DNA of 64,000 nt from Bradyrhizobium canariense (GTDB lineage Bacteria > Pseudomonadota > Alphaproteobacteria > Rhizobiales > Xanthobacteraceae), in NCBI RefSeq assembly GCF_900105125.1, contig NZ_LT629750.1, positions 7,343,001 through 7,407,000 on the forward strand. Reading direction: 5' to 3'. Below are positions 41,085-51,361 of this stretch, piece after piece (the first letter of the stretch is position 1; every line of letters starts with the position of its first letter). The notes under the pieces are model-generated. The model searched no databases. It was not told the DNA's origin and was given only the letters and a program-made list of their open reading frames with translations. Position numbers and translations under genes: made by a program.

Positions 41085-42440
41085 ATGATCGGAGCAGCGC
41101 TTTCTCGCTGGACGATGGCATACTTCGCTGCCGCTCTGCTCTCGCTCCTCGCAGCGGAGATCATGATGACGGTGGGCTTCGGCTTTCCTGCGGAGTCTGT
41201 GAGCGCTCCGGACACCCTTGTTCTGGTCCATCTGGTCACGATTGGATGGCTTAGCCTCGTGATGTGCGGCGCGCTGTTTCAGTTCGTTCCGGTGTTGACC
41301 GCGACGCCGCTCCATAGCGACCGGCTGCAGCTGCCCGCTCTGGCGCTGCTGGTTGCGGGCCTGACCGCCCTCGTGCTTGGTTTTCTTCGCCTGGATGGAC
41401 GGGCGCGCTTCGAATTTCCCTTCTTGTCTGTTGCCGCCGCGCTGTTGGGGGCCGGGTTTGCTCTCGTCATCTGGAATATAGCGCTCACGCTCCGGGATGC
41501 TCGTCCGCTTGCGTTGCCGGCCGGCTTCATTGGGATTGGACTTGCCGCGGCAGGTGCCGCGGCGGCGCTGGGGATCATCTTCGCACTCACCCTTGACGGG
41601 ACAACCAGCAGCGCCGCTTTCGTCAATATTCTTGGCCGTGCCTTGCCCCTTCACATCGTCGCCGGGCTGGGCGGATGGCTGACGGTCACGGCGATGGGCG
41701 TCACCTATCGATTGCTGGCGATGTTCATGCTTGCGCCGGATGTCGACGGTGCCAGCCCCAGGGCGACGCTGTGGCTTGCCGCGCTCGCACTGACGCTCTT
41801 GGTTACGGGCGGCATGGCCACGGTTCTCGCGCAACGATCGCTGGCACCCGTGCTGGTGAGCACATTGCTGGTGGCCATCGCGGCTCTTGCGCTCTATGGC
41901 CGTGACGTCTTGCGGCTCTACCGCTCGCGAAAGCGCCGGCCCCTCGAACTGAACGGCGTCACGGCCGGCGTGGCGCTGGTGAATCTCATGCTTGCCGCGA
42001 TTCTCTGCGTCGTGTTGACGTTGGTCGGACGATTTTCGGATTATATCGGCGCCCTGGTGTTCCTGTTCGGCTTCGGCTGGCTTTCGGGCCTCATGCTGTC
42101 GCAGATGTACAAGATCGTCGCATTCCTGACCTGGCTCGAGGTGTACGGCCCGGTGCTCGGAAAGACACCAACGCCGCGGGTTCAGGATCTCGTCGCGGAG
42201 CGGCCTGCGGCGCGCTGGTTCCTGCTTTTCTTTTTCGGGGTATGGATCGCGACCGTGGCACTGCTGGCGGATGCCGGCCAGATATTTCGGATCGCTGCCT
42301 TGGCGATGACGGCCGTGACTTGCGGCATCGTTGTTCAGATGGTGAAAACCCGGCGGCTCGCCAATGTGCCGGAGCCTCGACGGCTACCCGGCAATGCGGT
42401 CCCGCCGAGGCTCTTGTTCTCTTCAACCAAGCCAACCTAG
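41085..42440 (+). CDS. Polytopic membrane protein, NnrS / haem-copper oxidase subunit I-like (451 aa)
   Basis: About twelve hydrophobic helices are visible. His residues sit in helices as V-L-V-H-L-V-T-I-G-W-L (about 47) and L-P-L-H-I-V-A-G-L-G-G-W (about 190), and Y-K-I-V-A-F-L-T-W occurs near 345. The first two are in positions suited to haem or copper binding, as in NnrS and in subunit I of cbb3/NOR-type oxidases. The full active-site His set of an oxidase is not visible. AGGAGG-like GGGGAGGA precedes the ATG. It lies between DUF2249 genes, so a role in NO handling is inferred. Confidence 0.65.
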   Translation: MIGAALSRWTMAYFAAALLSLLAAEIMMTVGFGFPAESVSAPDTLVLVHLVTIGWLSLVMCGALFQFVPVLTATPLHSDRLQLPALALLVAGLTALVLGFLRLDGRARFEFPFLSVAAALLGAGFALVIWNIALTLRDARPLALPAGFIGIGLAAAGAAAALGIIFALTLDGTTSSAAFVNILGRALPLHIVAGLGGWLTVTAMGVTYRLLAMFMLAPDVDGASPRATLWLAALALTLLVTGGMATVLAQRSLAPVLVSTLLVAIAALALYGRDVLRLYRSRKRRPLELNGVTAGVALVNLMLAAILCVVLTLVGRFSDYIGALVFLFGFGWLSGLMLSQMYKIVAFLTWLEVYGPVLGKTPTPRVQDLVAERPAARWFLLFFFGVWIATVALLADAGQIFRIAALAMTAVTCGIVVQMVKTRRLANVPEPRRLPGNAVPPRLLFSSTKPT

Positions 42441-42447
42441 CGGGGAG

Positions 42448-42984
42448 ATGACCGTGACAAGGGAATTTGTAGACGTCGATGTGAGACCGATCCTGCGCGC
42501 CGGCGGCGAGCCGTTCAGTGCGATCATGCAGGCGTTGGAAACGCTCGAACCGGACCAAGGCATGCGACTGTTCGCGACCTTCAAGCCGATGCCGCTGTTC
42601 GGTGTCATGCAATCGAGAGGGTTCAGCCATGAAGCGTACGAACTCGAAGGCGGCGAATGGGAAGTGCTGTTTCGTCCGCTGGCGGCTGCCGGAGCCGCGA
42701 TGCCGTTGGGGCCGAGGGGTTCGGAAGCCGCGGTGTGGCCGGAACCAGTCATCGAGCTCGACAACCGCGGCCTCGATCCGCCCGAACCCATGGTGCGGAT
42801 CCTGGAGGCGACCGAGCGACTGCAGCCCGGTGAAGTGCTGTCCGCGATGCTGCTTCGCGAGCCGCTTTTTCTATACCCGGAACTCGCCAAGCGCGGCCAC
42901 GAGTGGCGCGGCGGTTTCGATTTGCAGCGGGCGGCCTACACGATCCTGATACGGGTCGACGCGACCAAGGCAGCACAGGAATGA
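42448..42984 (+). CDS. Tandem DUF2249 protein (178 aa)
   Basis: Two DUF2249 domains: residues 5-80 (V-D-V-D-V-R-P-I-L, then F-A-T-F-K-P-M-P-L-F-G-V) and residues 95-170 (I-E-L-D-N-R-G-L, then L-L-R-E-P-L-F-L-Y-P-E-L). GGGGAG is seven bases before the ATG. The gene lies 7 bases after the membrane-protein gene and overlaps the next by 4, so it is part of one operon. Confidence 0.75.
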   Translation: MTVTREFVDVDVRPILRAGGEPFSAIMQALETLEPDQGMRLFATFKPMPLFGVMQSRGFSHEAYELEGGEWEVLFRPLAAAGAAMPLGPRGSEAAVWPEPVIELDNRGLDPPEPMVRILEATERLQPGEVLSAMLLREPLFLYPELAKRGHEWRGGFDLQRAAYTILIRVDATKAAQE

Positions 42985-43298
42985 ATACGCAACTCGCCGA
43001 ACGGATACGGGATGCGCTGCGCGTCGTGATCGATCCCGAGCTCGGCTACAACGTGGTCGATCTCGGTTTCATCTACGACATCGTGGTTGAAGATGGCGGC
43101 ATTGTTCGCATCAGGATGACCACGACGACGCCGGGATGCCCCGCCACCAGCTATCTAAAGGAGGCGGTCGCCAACGGCGCCTGGAGCCTGCCCGACGTCG
43201 AATTCGTCGACGTCGAGCTGACGTTTGTCCCCAAATGGAGCCCCGACATGATGAGCCTGGAGGCGCGGACCGAACTGGGATTTGCGACGCCAAATTAA
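42981..43298 (+). CDS. MIP18/DUF59-type metal-sulphur cluster assembly protein (105 aa)
   Basis: V-I-D-P-E-L-G-Y-N-V-V-D-L-G-F-I-Y-D is the hallmark of the MIP18 family (as in SufT and PaaD). The conserved Cys is in T-T-P-G-C-P-A-T (about 54). Family members help insert Fe-S clusters into client proteins. Clients here could be NosR or UbiU/UbiV, which is inference. It overlaps the previous gene by 4 bases. Confidence 0.85.
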   Translation: MNTQLAERIRDALRVVIDPELGYNVVDLGFIYDIVVEDGGIVRIRMTTTTPGCPATSYLKEAVANGAWSLPDVEFVDVELTFVPKWSPDMMSLEARTELGFATPN

Positions 43299-43375
43299 AT
43301 AAAGCGATGCCGTTCGGCCGGCAAGCCGGATGGACCGTCGTCTCCTTCGCGACGAAGGGCTGGCTCCCCAGACGT

Positions 43376-43389
43376 TTGATCCAGCGCAA
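43376..43389 (+). promoter_or_regulatory. FixK/FNR-type box of nosR
   Basis: TTGATCCAGCGCAA, 71 bases before the nosR start. Identical to the box before nosZ. Confidence 0.8.
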
Positions 43390-43460
43390 CGACACCACCT
43401 GCCATACGCATCACTTGAGCAGGTCGTCCGACATCGGCAGCAGAAATAAGTCTCACAAAC

Positions 43461-45716
43461 ATGAATCATGCCGCTCGTCATACAGCCGTCAAGTGTTTGC
43501 GCCTCGCGCGGATCGTCCTGGTGTGCTTCCTGATCCTGCTTGCCGATTCCGCGGCGCGGGCCCAAACGGGCAGTCTGCTTGGCCAATTTCTCCAACCGGC
43601 AACGCTGGTAGACGTCTTTCCCGGGGCTGATCGGGTTGGTCAGCAGGAAGGTGACCCACCAGCGGCCCCGGCATATAAGGGCGATCAGCGATTAGGTTAC
43701 GTCTATCTGACCTCGGACGTTGTCAACTCAACGGGCTATTCTGGCAAGCCCATCCGCATCCTGATCGGAATCGATCTCAGTGGTCGTATTGTCGGCGCCA
43801 AGCTGGTTGAGCATCACGAACCTATCGTGCTGGTCGGAATCCCCGCAGAGAAGCTTGTGGCCTTTATCCAAAGCTATGTCGGGCACAACGCGAGCGACGG
43901 GCTGAAACGTCCGGTCGGAAATTCGTCCATCGATATCATTAGTGGCGCGACGGTCACAACGATGGTGATCGGTGACAGCATCACGCGTTCGGCGATACGG
44001 ATAGCGGAGTCGCGCGGACTCGGTGTGGCCCGGGTTGGTTCAGCGCCGGTTGTCGTTGCCGACAAGCAGATTGATCCCAACAAGCTGACGGTTGAAGATT
44101 GGCAAAGTTTGCTTGGCGATGGTTCGATACGTCGCCTGTCGTTGAGCGTCGATGAGATAAACGATGCTTTTGCAAAGTCGGACAACAAGCTCGCTGCGGA
44201 CCATCCGGATCCAGGCCCTGGCAGTGTTGCTTTCATTGATCTTTACGTCGCGCAAGTCAGCGTACCAAGTATCGGCCGCAGCGTACTTGGCGATGTTGGC
44301 TATCAAGCGCTGAAGCAGCGCCTCCAACCCGATCAACAGACGATCCTCATTGCCGGGACAGGGCGATATTCCTTCAAGGGCTCAGGTTACGTGCGTGGAG
44401 GTATCTTCGACCGTATCGAGTTGGTTCAGGGTGACAATATCATTCGTTTCCACGACCACGATCACGAGCGTATCGGCGATTTGAGTGCGGCGGGTGCGCC
44501 GCCGTTTCCCGAGATCGGCCTGTTTACGGTTCCGGCTGAACAGCATTTCGATCCGACGGCGCCATGGCGGCTCGTGTTGCTCGTTCAACGGGAGATCGGC
44601 GCGCGCGACAAGGCGTTTCTGACCTTCGACCTGAGCTACCAGGTGCCTTCGCCATATCTGAACGACAGGCCTGTGCCGGTAACGAAGGCCGCTTCACCGC
44701 CGGCTTCGCTGGCGAAGGCGATGCCGCAGCCATCGCCGATTTCGACCCAGGCCCCGGCGAGCGATGTCGCGCCGTTGTGGCAATTCGCCTGGCGGGCGAA
44801 GGCGGGCGAGATCGTCATCATGCTTGCGGCGCTCATGGCGCTCACGGCAATCTTCTTCTTTCAAACGGCTCTGGTGAGGCGGCCGTTGCTATATCACCGG
44901 CTGCGGTTCTGCTTTCTTGCGTTTACCTTGCTTTGGATCGGCTGGTATGCCGAAGCACAATTATCGATTGTCAATGTGCTGGCATTTTTCAACGCCCTGC
45001 GCACGGACTTCCGGTGGGATTACTTCCTGATGGACCCACTGATCTTCATTCTATGGTGCGCGGTGGCGGCCGGCATATTGTTTTGGGGGCGTGGGGCTTT
45101 CTGCGGCTGGCTTTGTCCGTTCGGTGCCTTGCAGGAACTGCTGAATGCCATAGCCAAACTTGTGAAAGTTCCTCAGATTTCTGTGCCGTTCGGGCTGCAT
45201 CAGCGATTGTGGCCGATCAAATATATCGTCTTCCTCGCCTTGTTCGCGTTCTCGCTATACGACCTCTCGTTTGCCGAAGAGGCAGCCGAAGTCGAGCCCT
45301 TCAAGACTGCAATCGTGCTTCGCTTCATGCGGGAATGGCCGTTTATTCTCTATGTCCTTGTTTTATTGTCGGCCGGCCTTTTCATCGAGCGTTTTTTTTG
45401 TCGTTATCTCTGTCCGCTCGGAGCCGCTTTGGCAATTCCTGGACGAATGCGGATGTTCGACTGGCTTCGTCGCTATCGCGAGTGCGGCAGCTCCTGTCAT
45501 CGTTGTGCTGTCGAATGCCCGGTTCAAGCGATTCATCCGGAAGGAAACATCAATCCGAACGAATGTATCCAGTGTCTGCATTGTCAGGAACTCTATCATG
45601 ACGATCATCGCTGTCCGGTGATGATCCAGCTCAGGCTGAAATCAGAACGTCGTGCCGCTGTGATGACCGGTCTGTCGTCGGCGCCCTCAATGATGGGCGA
45701 TCAGTCCAAACAATAG
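43461..45716 (+). CDS. nosR: NosR, membrane flavo-iron-sulphur protein of N2O respiration (751 aa)
   Basis: Needed for NosZ expression and electron supply. A signal peptide covers about residues 13-35. A periplasmic FMN-binding domain has S-G-A-T-V-T at 161-166, where Thr166 would carry the covalent FMN. About five to six membrane helices follow from residue 450, with CxxxCP motifs C-G-W-L-C-P-F-G-A-L and C-R-Y-L-C-P-L-G-A. A C-terminal ferredoxin-like domain has C-H-R-C-A-V-E-C-P and C-I-Q-C-L-H-C. Length fits the usual 700-750. First gene of the nos cluster. Confidence 0.96.
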   Translation: MNHAARHTAVKCLRLARIVLVCFLILLADSAARAQTGSLLGQFLQPATLVDVFPGADRVGQQEGDPPAAPAYKGDQRLGYVYLTSDVVNSTGYSGKPIRILIGIDLSGRIVGAKLVEHHEPIVLVGIPAEKLVAFIQSYVGHNASDGLKRPVGNSSIDIISGATVTTMVIGDSITRSAIRIAESRGLGVARVGSAPVVVADKQIDPNKLTVEDWQSLLGDGSIRRLSLSVDEINDAFAKSDNKLAADHPDPGPGSVAFIDLYVAQVSVPSIGRSVLGDVGYQALKQRLQPDQQTILIAGTGRYSFKGSGYVRGGIFDRIELVQGDNIIRFHDHDHERIGDLSAAGAPPFPEIGLFTVPAEQHFDPTAPWRLVLLVQREIGARDKAFLTFDLSYQVPSPYLNDRPVPVTKAASPPASLAKAMPQPSPISTQAPASDVAPLWQFAWRAKAGEIVIMLAALMALTAIFFFQTALVRRPLLYHRLRFCFLAFTLLWIGWYAEAQLSIVNVLAFFNALRTDFRWDYFLMDPLIFILWCAVAAGILFWGRGAFCGWLCPFGALQELLNAIAKLVKVPQISVPFGLHQRLWPIKYIVFLALFAFSLYDLSFAEEAAEVEPFKTAIVLRFMREWPFILYVLVLLSAGLFIERFFCRYLCPLGAALAIPGRMRMFDWLRRYRECGSSCHRCAVECPVQAIHPEGNINPNECIQCLHCQELYHDDHRCPVMIQLRLKSERRAAVMTGLSSAPSMMGDQSKQ

Positions 45717-45722
45717 CGGGTA

Positions 45723-45736
45723 TTGATCCAGCGCAA
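45723..45736 (+). promoter_or_regulatory. FixK/FNR-type box of nosZ
   Basis: TTGATCCAGCGCAA, the same 14 bases as before nosR, 6 bases after the nosR stop and 110 bases before the preferred nosZ start. It suggests that nosZ has its own anaerobic promoter. Confidence 0.8.
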
Positions 45737-45846
45737 GGACAATCGCGAGAAACCCGCTACGTAGTAGCGACAGACGGGCTCCGGAAAAAATGGATTATCC
45801 GTCCTTGTCTAGTGCCGCTATAGCGAAACTCGGGGATATCAATACG

Positions 45847-47787
45847 ATGCGTGATAACAGCAACGAGCCGCGTACCGAAATAGATCAGCCAGATGCAGCC
45901 GCAGATGAATCACATTTGACGGTGCGTCGCCGCAGTCTGCTTATGGGCGGCGCGGCTCTCGTCGGCGCCGGAAGCATGGCGTCGTTTTCTCACGGAGCCC
46001 TTGCCCAATCTCGGGGGCAGAGCGTGGAGGTCAGGCCCGGAGATCTCGACGAGTATTACGGCTTCGGCAGCAGCGGTCAGACAGGCGAGGTTCGGATCAT
46101 CGGGATTCCGTCGATGCGGGAAATCATGCGGATCCCCGTGTTCAACCGCGACAGCGCAACGGGTTGGGGGTTGACCAACGAAAGCCGGAAGATTCTGACC
46201 GAAGGCCTTTTGCCGGAAACACGAAAATTCCTGGAGACCCGGGGCGGTTCGTTTGTCAACGGCGATGCGCACCACCCGCATATGTCTTTTACCGATGGCA
46301 CCTATGACGGTCGCTACATTTTCATCAATGACAAGGCGAACTGTCGCATTGCGCGGATTCGCGCCGACGTCATGAAATGCGACAAGATTATCGAAATCCC
46401 GAATGCCTCCGACATTCATGGCTTGCGCCTGCAGAAGTATCCGCGAACGGGTTACGTCTTCGCCAATAGCGAGCATATCATTCCGATACCCAACGATGGT
46501 TCGGTGCTCAATGATGACAAGACGAAATATTGGTCAGTCTATACGGCTGTAGATGGCGACACCATGAAGGTGGCGTGGCAGGTGCTGGTGGACGGCAATC
46601 TCGACAACACGGACGCCGACTATCAGGGAAAGTATTCTTTCGCAACATGTTACAACTCTGAAAAGGGTTTCGTTCTGGCCGATATGACTTCCGCCGAGCA
46701 GGATTGGGTCGTCATCTTCAACATCAAGCGTATCGAAGATGCGGTGAAGAAAGGCGACTACAAGCTGATGGGCGGCGTGCCGGTTGTCGATGGACGGCAT
46801 GGGTCTCGCTATACGCGCTATGTACCGGTGTCCAACAATCCTCATGGCGTCAATACGGCACCGGACGGCATTCACGTCATCATCAATGGAAAGCTCTCAC
46901 CCACCGCGACGGTGCTGGACGTTCGGTTGTTCGACGAGCTGTTCAACGACAAATTGAAGCCGCGCGATGTGGTGGTCGCCGAGCCGGAAATTGGGCTCGG
47001 ACCTCTGCATACAGCTTACGATGGCAAGGGCAACGCCTTTACGACCACCTTTCTCGACAGCCAAGTCGTGATGTGGAATATCGACAAAGCGAAACGGCTC
47101 TTTAAGGGTGAGAAGGTTGACCCGATCATCCAGAAACTCGATGTGCACTATCAGCCGGGGCACAACCACACCTCGATGGGCGAGACTAAGGAGGCCGATG
47201 GAAAATGGCTGATGTCCCTCAACAAATTTTCCAAAGACAGATTCTTGCCGGTCGGCCCGCTTCATCCGGAAAATGACCAGTTGATCGATATTTCATCGGG
47301 GAAGATGTCGCTGGTGCATGATGGCCCGAGTTTCGCCGAGCCGCACGATATCTGCATCGTGCATCGATCGAAAGTGAAGCCGATAACGATCTGGAGGCGC
47401 GACGACCCGATGTGGGAGGATGCGCGCGTTCAAGCGGCAAAGGACGGCGTCAAGCTGGAGGAAGCCGCGAACGTTATTCGCGACGGCAACAAGGTGCGTG
47501 TCTATATGACGTCGGTCGCGCCGACATACAGCCTCGATAAAATAGAGGTAAAGCAGGGCGACGAAGTCACGATAACGATCACCAATATGGACGACGTTGA
47601 GGATCTGACTCACGGATTCACCATCGTGCGCTATGGCGTCATGATGGAGATCTCGCCGCAACAAACCTCGTCAGTCACCTTCATTGCCGATCGGCCGGGC
47701 GTGCATTGGTATTATTGCCAATGGTTCTGTCATGCTTTGCACATGGAAATGTCCGGGCGGCTGATCGTTGCTCCGCACAGCGCATGA
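45847..47787 (+). CDS. nosZ: Nitrous-oxide reductase NosZ, clade I (646 aa)
   Basis: Periplasmic multicopper enzyme reducing N2O to N2. The Tat signal [11 protein letters not shown] places it in the Tat-exported clade I. CuZ-site His motifs include [16 protein letters not shown] and P-G-H-N-H-T-S. The C-terminal cupredoxin domain has the CuA motif [13 protein letters not shown] start at ATG 45847 because GGGGA lies upstream; ATG 45790 is in frame and also possible. Ends overlapping nosD by 4 bases. Confidence 0.97.
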   Translation: MRDNSNEPRTEIDQPDAAADESHLTVRRRSLLMGGAALVGAGSMASFSHGALAQSRGQSVEVRPGDLDEYYGFGSSGQTGEVRIIGIPSMREIMRIPVFNRDSATGWGLTNESRKILTEGLLPETRKFLETRGGSFVNGDAHHPHMSFTDGTYDGRYIFINDKANCRIARIRADVMKCDKIIEIPNASDIHGLRLQKYPRTGYVFANSEHIIPIPNDGSVLNDDKTKYWSVYTAVDGDTMKVAWQVLVDGNLDNTDADYQGKYSFATCYNSEKGFVLADMTSAEQDWVVIFNIKRIEDAVKKGDYKLMGGVPVVDGRHGSRYTRYVPVSNNPHGVNTAPDGIHVIINGKLSPTATVLDVRLFDELFNDKLKPRDVVVAEPEIGLGPLHTAYDGKGNAFTTTFLDSQVVMWNIDKAKRLFKGEKVDPIIQKLDVHYQPGHNHTSMGETKEADGKWLMSLNKFSKDRFLPVGPLHPENDQLIDISSGKMSLVHDGPSFAEPHDICIVHRSKVKPITIWRRDDPMWEDARVQAAKDGVKLEEAANVIRDGNKVRVYMTSVAPTYSLDKIEVKQGDEVTITITNMDDVEDLTHGFTIVRYGVMMEISPQQTSSVTFIADRPGVHWYYCQWFCHALHMEMSGRLIVAPHSA

Positions 47788-49064
47788 TGCAGGCCTGGCG
47801 ATATCGGTCCGGGCTGCTTGGAGCATTGCTTCTTCTGCCGGTCGGGCCGGCCTTAGCCAGCAAGGTCGAGGTATCGCCTGGAGATAATCTCCAGGCGGTG
47901 ATCTCTGCTGCTGCTGCCGGTGACGTGCTGGAGTTGCAGGCGGGTGTCTATGATGGTCCGGTGCACGTCGATCGTCCCCTTACCTTGAAGGGAGGTCCGG
48001 GTGTTGTCGTCGATGGCCATGGTCAAGGTCGGACCGTCGAGGTCACCTCACCGAGTGTCATTGTTGATCATCTTGTCGTCCGCAACTCAGGGCGTTCGCT
48101 GGACCGCATGGATGCCGGCATTTTTCTTGATCAGGCGGCCGTTAATGCCGTGGTTCGCAATAACACCATGGAGGACAATCTGGTTGGCGTCTATGTGCAC
48201 GGCGCCCCGGGCGCGCTGGTGCAGGGAAATCGCATATCCGGCTGGATCGCGCCGAATCTCAACGATAGCGGAAACGGCGTCTATGTCTGGAATGCTCCCG
48301 GCGCGAAGATCCTGGATAACAACATCACGGGCGGGCGCGACGGAATATTCGTCAATGTCAGTCGGCAAAACGTCTTCAGCGGCAATCAGATGCGTGGAGT
48401 TCGCATCGCCATCCACTACATGTATGCCAACAACAGCGAGGTGAGTAACAACGTCTCCATCGGTAATCACGACGGCTACGTCATTATGTTTTCCGATCAT
48501 TTGACGGTTCGGGACAATGCTTCGTTCGGCGATCGCGATCATGGGATGCTGTTCAATTACGCCAACGATTCCCAGATTGAAGGGAATGCGGTGCGCGGCG
48601 GTGATCAATGCGTCTTCATCTATAACGCCAACAAGAATCGCTTTGCGCATAATTGGTTCGAGCGATGCAGTATCGGCGTTCACTTCACGGCGGGTTCCGA
48701 GCGAAATGTGATGACGAACAACGCGTTTATCAGCAATCGCACGCAGGTGAAGTACGTCGGGACTCGCAATCTCGAATGGTCGGAGGGTGGCCGCGGTAAC
48801 TACTGGAGCGACAATCCGGCGTTTGATTTGCGTGGGCACGGTGTGGCCGATCTAGCGTATCGCCCGAACGATCTGGTGGATCAGGTCGTCTGGCGTTATC
48901 CGGCGGCTAAGCTTCTCCTGAACAGTCCGGCAGTTCAGGTTCTGCGTTTGGCTCAATCTGCATTTCCGAACTTGCATCCCGGTGGCGTCGTCGACAGCTT
49001 TCCTCTGATGAAGCCGCCGGACGTTCCCACGGCGCATTCGAGCGCCTTCGAACGTAGTGATTGA
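47784..49064 (+). CDS. nosD: NosD, periplasmic copper-site maturation protein (426 aa)
   Basis: A signal peptide ([16 protein letters not shown]) precedes a right-handed beta-helix made of repeated N-x-x-x-x-N-x-x-G-I-x-V units (CASH repeats), about residues 60-360. With NosF and NosY it helps assemble the CuZ centre. ATG 47784 overlaps the nosZ stop, so translation is coupled. Typical length is 400-450. Confidence 0.94.
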   Translation: MMQAWRYRSGLLGALLLLPVGPALASKVEVSPGDNLQAVISAAAAGDVLELQAGVYDGPVHVDRPLTLKGGPGVVVDGHGQGRTVEVTSPSVIVDHLVVRNSGRSLDRMDAGIFLDQAAVNAVVRNNTMEDNLVGVYVHGAPGALVQGNRISGWIAPNLNDSGNGVYVWNAPGAKILDNNITGGRDGIFVNVSRQNVFSGNQMRGVRIAIHYMYANNSEVSNNVSIGNHDGYVIMFSDHLTVRDNASFGDRDHGMLFNYANDSQIEGNAVRGGDQCVFIYNANKNRFAHNWFERCSIGVHFTAGSERNVMTNNAFISNRTQVKYVGTRNLEWSEGGRGNYWSDNPAFDLRGHGVADLAYRPNDLVDQVVWRYPAAKLLLNSPAVQVLRLAQSAFPNLHPGGVVDSFPLMKPPDVPTAHSSAFERSD

Positions 49065-49074
49065 GGCGGACATT

Positions 49075-49995
49075 ATGAGCGGGTTATCTGTTCGCTTCGA
49101 TGGCGTGTCAAAGCGGTATGGAGAGGTGGTTGCTCTCGACCGCATCGACATGGCGCTTTCGCAAGGAGAGCGCGTGGCGCTGATTGGTCACAATGGCGCG
49201 GGCAAGAGCACTTTGATCAAGCTGGCGCTCGGGCTTATCCGGTCAACCGCGGGACGGATTGAGGTGATGGGTGCCGATGTACGGCGCTCCAATTTCGACG
49301 CGGTACGCAAGGCCATTGGCTTTCTTCCGGAGAACGTGGTGTTTCCCGCGGCCATCACGGGAGCGGAGGCGTTGTCGTTCTACGCGCGTCTGAAGGGGGG
49401 CTCGGAACGGCGCAATGCGGACTTGTTCGAACGAACCGGGTTGGCAGGCGCGGCTCATCGAAGAATTGGAACCTATTCCAAGGGAATGCGGCAACGCCTT
49501 GGCCTCGCACAGGCCTTGATAGGCCAACCAAAACTGCTGTTGCTGGATGAGCCGACGTCCGGCCTTGATCCCCAGCTGCGCGAGGAAGTCTACAACATCA
49601 TGAGCGAGCTTGCGCGCAACGGCGCCGCTATATTGTTGTCCTCACACGCATTGGCGGAGATCGAGAATCGAACGGACCGGATCGTCGCACTGAATCGGGG
49701 GCGCAAGATCGCTGATGGAAGTCTGGTCGATCTGCGCCGCATCTCGCAAATTCCGACCTGCATCCGCATTCGGATGCCCGAAGGGCCCCCGTGTCGTTCA
49801 ACGGCACTATCTACCCTAGGAGAATACAAATTCCTGACCGATGGAACGGTCGAATTCCGTTGTGAGGAAGCGACCAAGGTCGATGTCTTGCGGCGCCTGT
49901 TCGCCGCTTCTCTGCCGCTCACCGATCTCGAGGTGGTGTCGCCGACGCTCAGCGAGATTTATGCCGTCATGATGCAGCGCGAGGCCGTGGCATGA
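49075..49995 (+). CDS. nosF: NosF, ABC ATPase for NosZ maturation (306 aa)
   Basis: Walker A G-H-N-G-A-G-K-S-T (about 38), signature Y-S-K-G-M-R-Q-R (about 130) and Walker B L-L-L-L-D-E-P-T-S-G-L-D are all present. It works with the NosY membrane subunit and periplasmic NosD. ATG 49075 with GAGG upstream is preferred; a GTG at 49057 overlaps nosD. Confidence 0.94.
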   Translation: MSGLSVRFDGVSKRYGEVVALDRIDMALSQGERVALIGHNGAGKSTLIKLALGLIRSTAGRIEVMGADVRRSNFDAVRKAIGFLPENVVFPAAITGAEALSFYARLKGGSERRNADLFERTGLAGAAHRRIGTYSKGMRQRLGLAQALIGQPKLLLLDEPTSGLDPQLREEVYNIMSELARNGAAILLSSHALAEIENRTDRIVALNRGRKIADGSLVDLRRISQIPTCIRIRMPEGPPCRSTALSTLGEYKFLTDGTVEFRCEEATKVDVLRRLFAASLPLTDLEVVSPTLSEIYAVMMQREAVA

Positions 49996-50825
49996 TCCGG
50001 CAGGTTTATATTATAGCAATTCGTGAATTGCGTGACGGGCTTCGGAATCGGCGCGTCCTTGCGACCACCCTTCTGCTGTCGACGCTATCATTGACTCTCG
50101 TTCTGCTCGGCAGCACGCCTATCGGATCGGTTGGAGTGGACCCCCTGTCGATTACGGTCGTCAGCTTGTCGAGTCTGACGATTTTTCTCGTGCCGTTGAT
50201 CGCGTTGCTGATTGCGCATGACGCCATCGCAGGCGAATTCGACCGCGGTACCATGCTCTTGCTGTTGTCTTATCCGGTTCATCGCTGGCAGATCATCGCG
50301 GGTAAATTCATCGGTCACGTCGGTATTCTCGGCTTCTCGACATTGGTTGGCTACGGTATCGCGGGGCTCGCCGTAAGTTTTGTCGACTCAGGATCCGAAT
50401 CGGGGGCCGTCGAGGCCTTTGCCTTGATGCTCGCCACAAGCGTGTTGCTCGGAGCGGCCTTTATCGCGCTCGGCTATCTGGTGAGCGTTCTGACACGCGA
50501 TCAACGCACGGCTGCCGGTGCAGCGCTTGGTCTGTGGCTGTTCTTCGTCCTCCTCTACGACATGATTCTGCTGGGAGCCCTTGTTGCTGACCAAGGCAGG
50601 ATGATCACCGTCGGTGCTTTGAATGTTTTCCTGTTGGCAAATCCGGCGGACATTTATCGAATGCTGAATCTGACCGGCTTTTCGAATGTCGGTAGCTTGA
50701 GCGGGATGGCGGGGTTGAGCAAGGATGTGGCGCTCGGCAGCCTGACGTTGCTCGGCGCCTTGCTTGTATGGATCGTTATACCGCTGGCCGCAGCCGGCCT
50801 GGCATTTTCGCGGAGGCAGGTATGA
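49992..50825 (+). CDS. nosY: NosY, ABC membrane subunit for NosZ maturation (277 aa)
   Basis: About six membrane helices. The family pattern is I-A-I-R-E-L-R-D-G-L-R-N-R near the N-terminus and G-E-F-D-R-G-T-M-L-L-L-L-S-Y-P near residue 80. It overlaps nosF by 4 bases and nosL by 4 bases. Confidence 0.93.
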   Translation: MIRQVYIIAIRELRDGLRNRRVLATTLLLSTLSLTLVLLGSTPIGSVGVDPLSITVVSLSSLTIFLVPLIALLIAHDAIAGEFDRGTMLLLLSYPVHRWQIIAGKFIGHVGILGFSTLVGYGIAGLAVSFVDSGSESGAVEAFALMLATSVLLGAAFIALGYLVSVLTRDQRTAAGAALGLWLFFVLLYDMILLGALVADQGRMITVGALNVFLLANPADIYRMLNLTGFSNVGSLSGMAGLSKDVALGSLTLLGALLVWIVIPLAAAGLAFSRRQV

Positions 50826-51361
50826 AGACCTTCCGCTTCCTTGTGCTGATATCGACCCTGATGCTCGCGGCTTGCAATGAATCGGCATCGGTTCCGACCG
50901 CGCAGGAGCCGTCGCGGGATACGGTCGCCGAGTTTTGCGGTATGTCGCTGCATGAGCATTCCGGGCCAAAAGCTCAGTTGTTCGTCAGGGACCGTGCGGA
51001 GCCTTACTGGTTCGCCTCCGTCCACGACATGTTTGCCTTCACTTTCATACCGGAGAACCAGCATCCGATCGTCGCCATTTATGTCACCGATATGGGGCGT
51101 GTACGCAATTGGGATCATCCCGAACCCGGGACATGGGTTGACGCACACAAAGCCTTGTTCGTGATCGAAAGCAATTATCGAAGCGGCATGAATGAAACCG
51201 AAGCCGTGCCGTTCGGGGCAGAATCGGATGCGCAAGCTTTCGTCGCACACAATGGGGGCCGCATGGTGCGGTTCGACAATATGCCGATGAGATACATTTT
51301 GCCCGACCAATCGTCGGATGTACCGAGTTCTCGTGACCGGACGGGAGGCCAGAATGAATAA
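50822..51361 (+). CDS. nosL: NosL, copper-binding lipoprotein (179 aa)
   Basis: The lipobox L-A-A-C at residues 15-18 gives a lipid-anchored outer/periplasmic protein. F-C-G-M-S-L is the Cu(I)-binding C-G-M motif of NosL, and H-D-M-F-A-F and Y-V-T-D-M-G are conserved. It delivers copper for the CuZ site. Start ATG 50822. Confidence 0.94.
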   Translation: MKTFRFLVLISTLMLAACNESASVPTAQEPSRDTVAEFCGMSLHEHSGPKAQLFVRDRAEPYWFASVHDMFAFTFIPENQHPIVAIYVTDMGRVRNWDHPEPGTWVDAHKALFVIESNYRSGMNETEAVPFGAESDAQAFVAHNGGRMVRFDNMPMRYILPDQSSDVPSSRDRTGGQNE

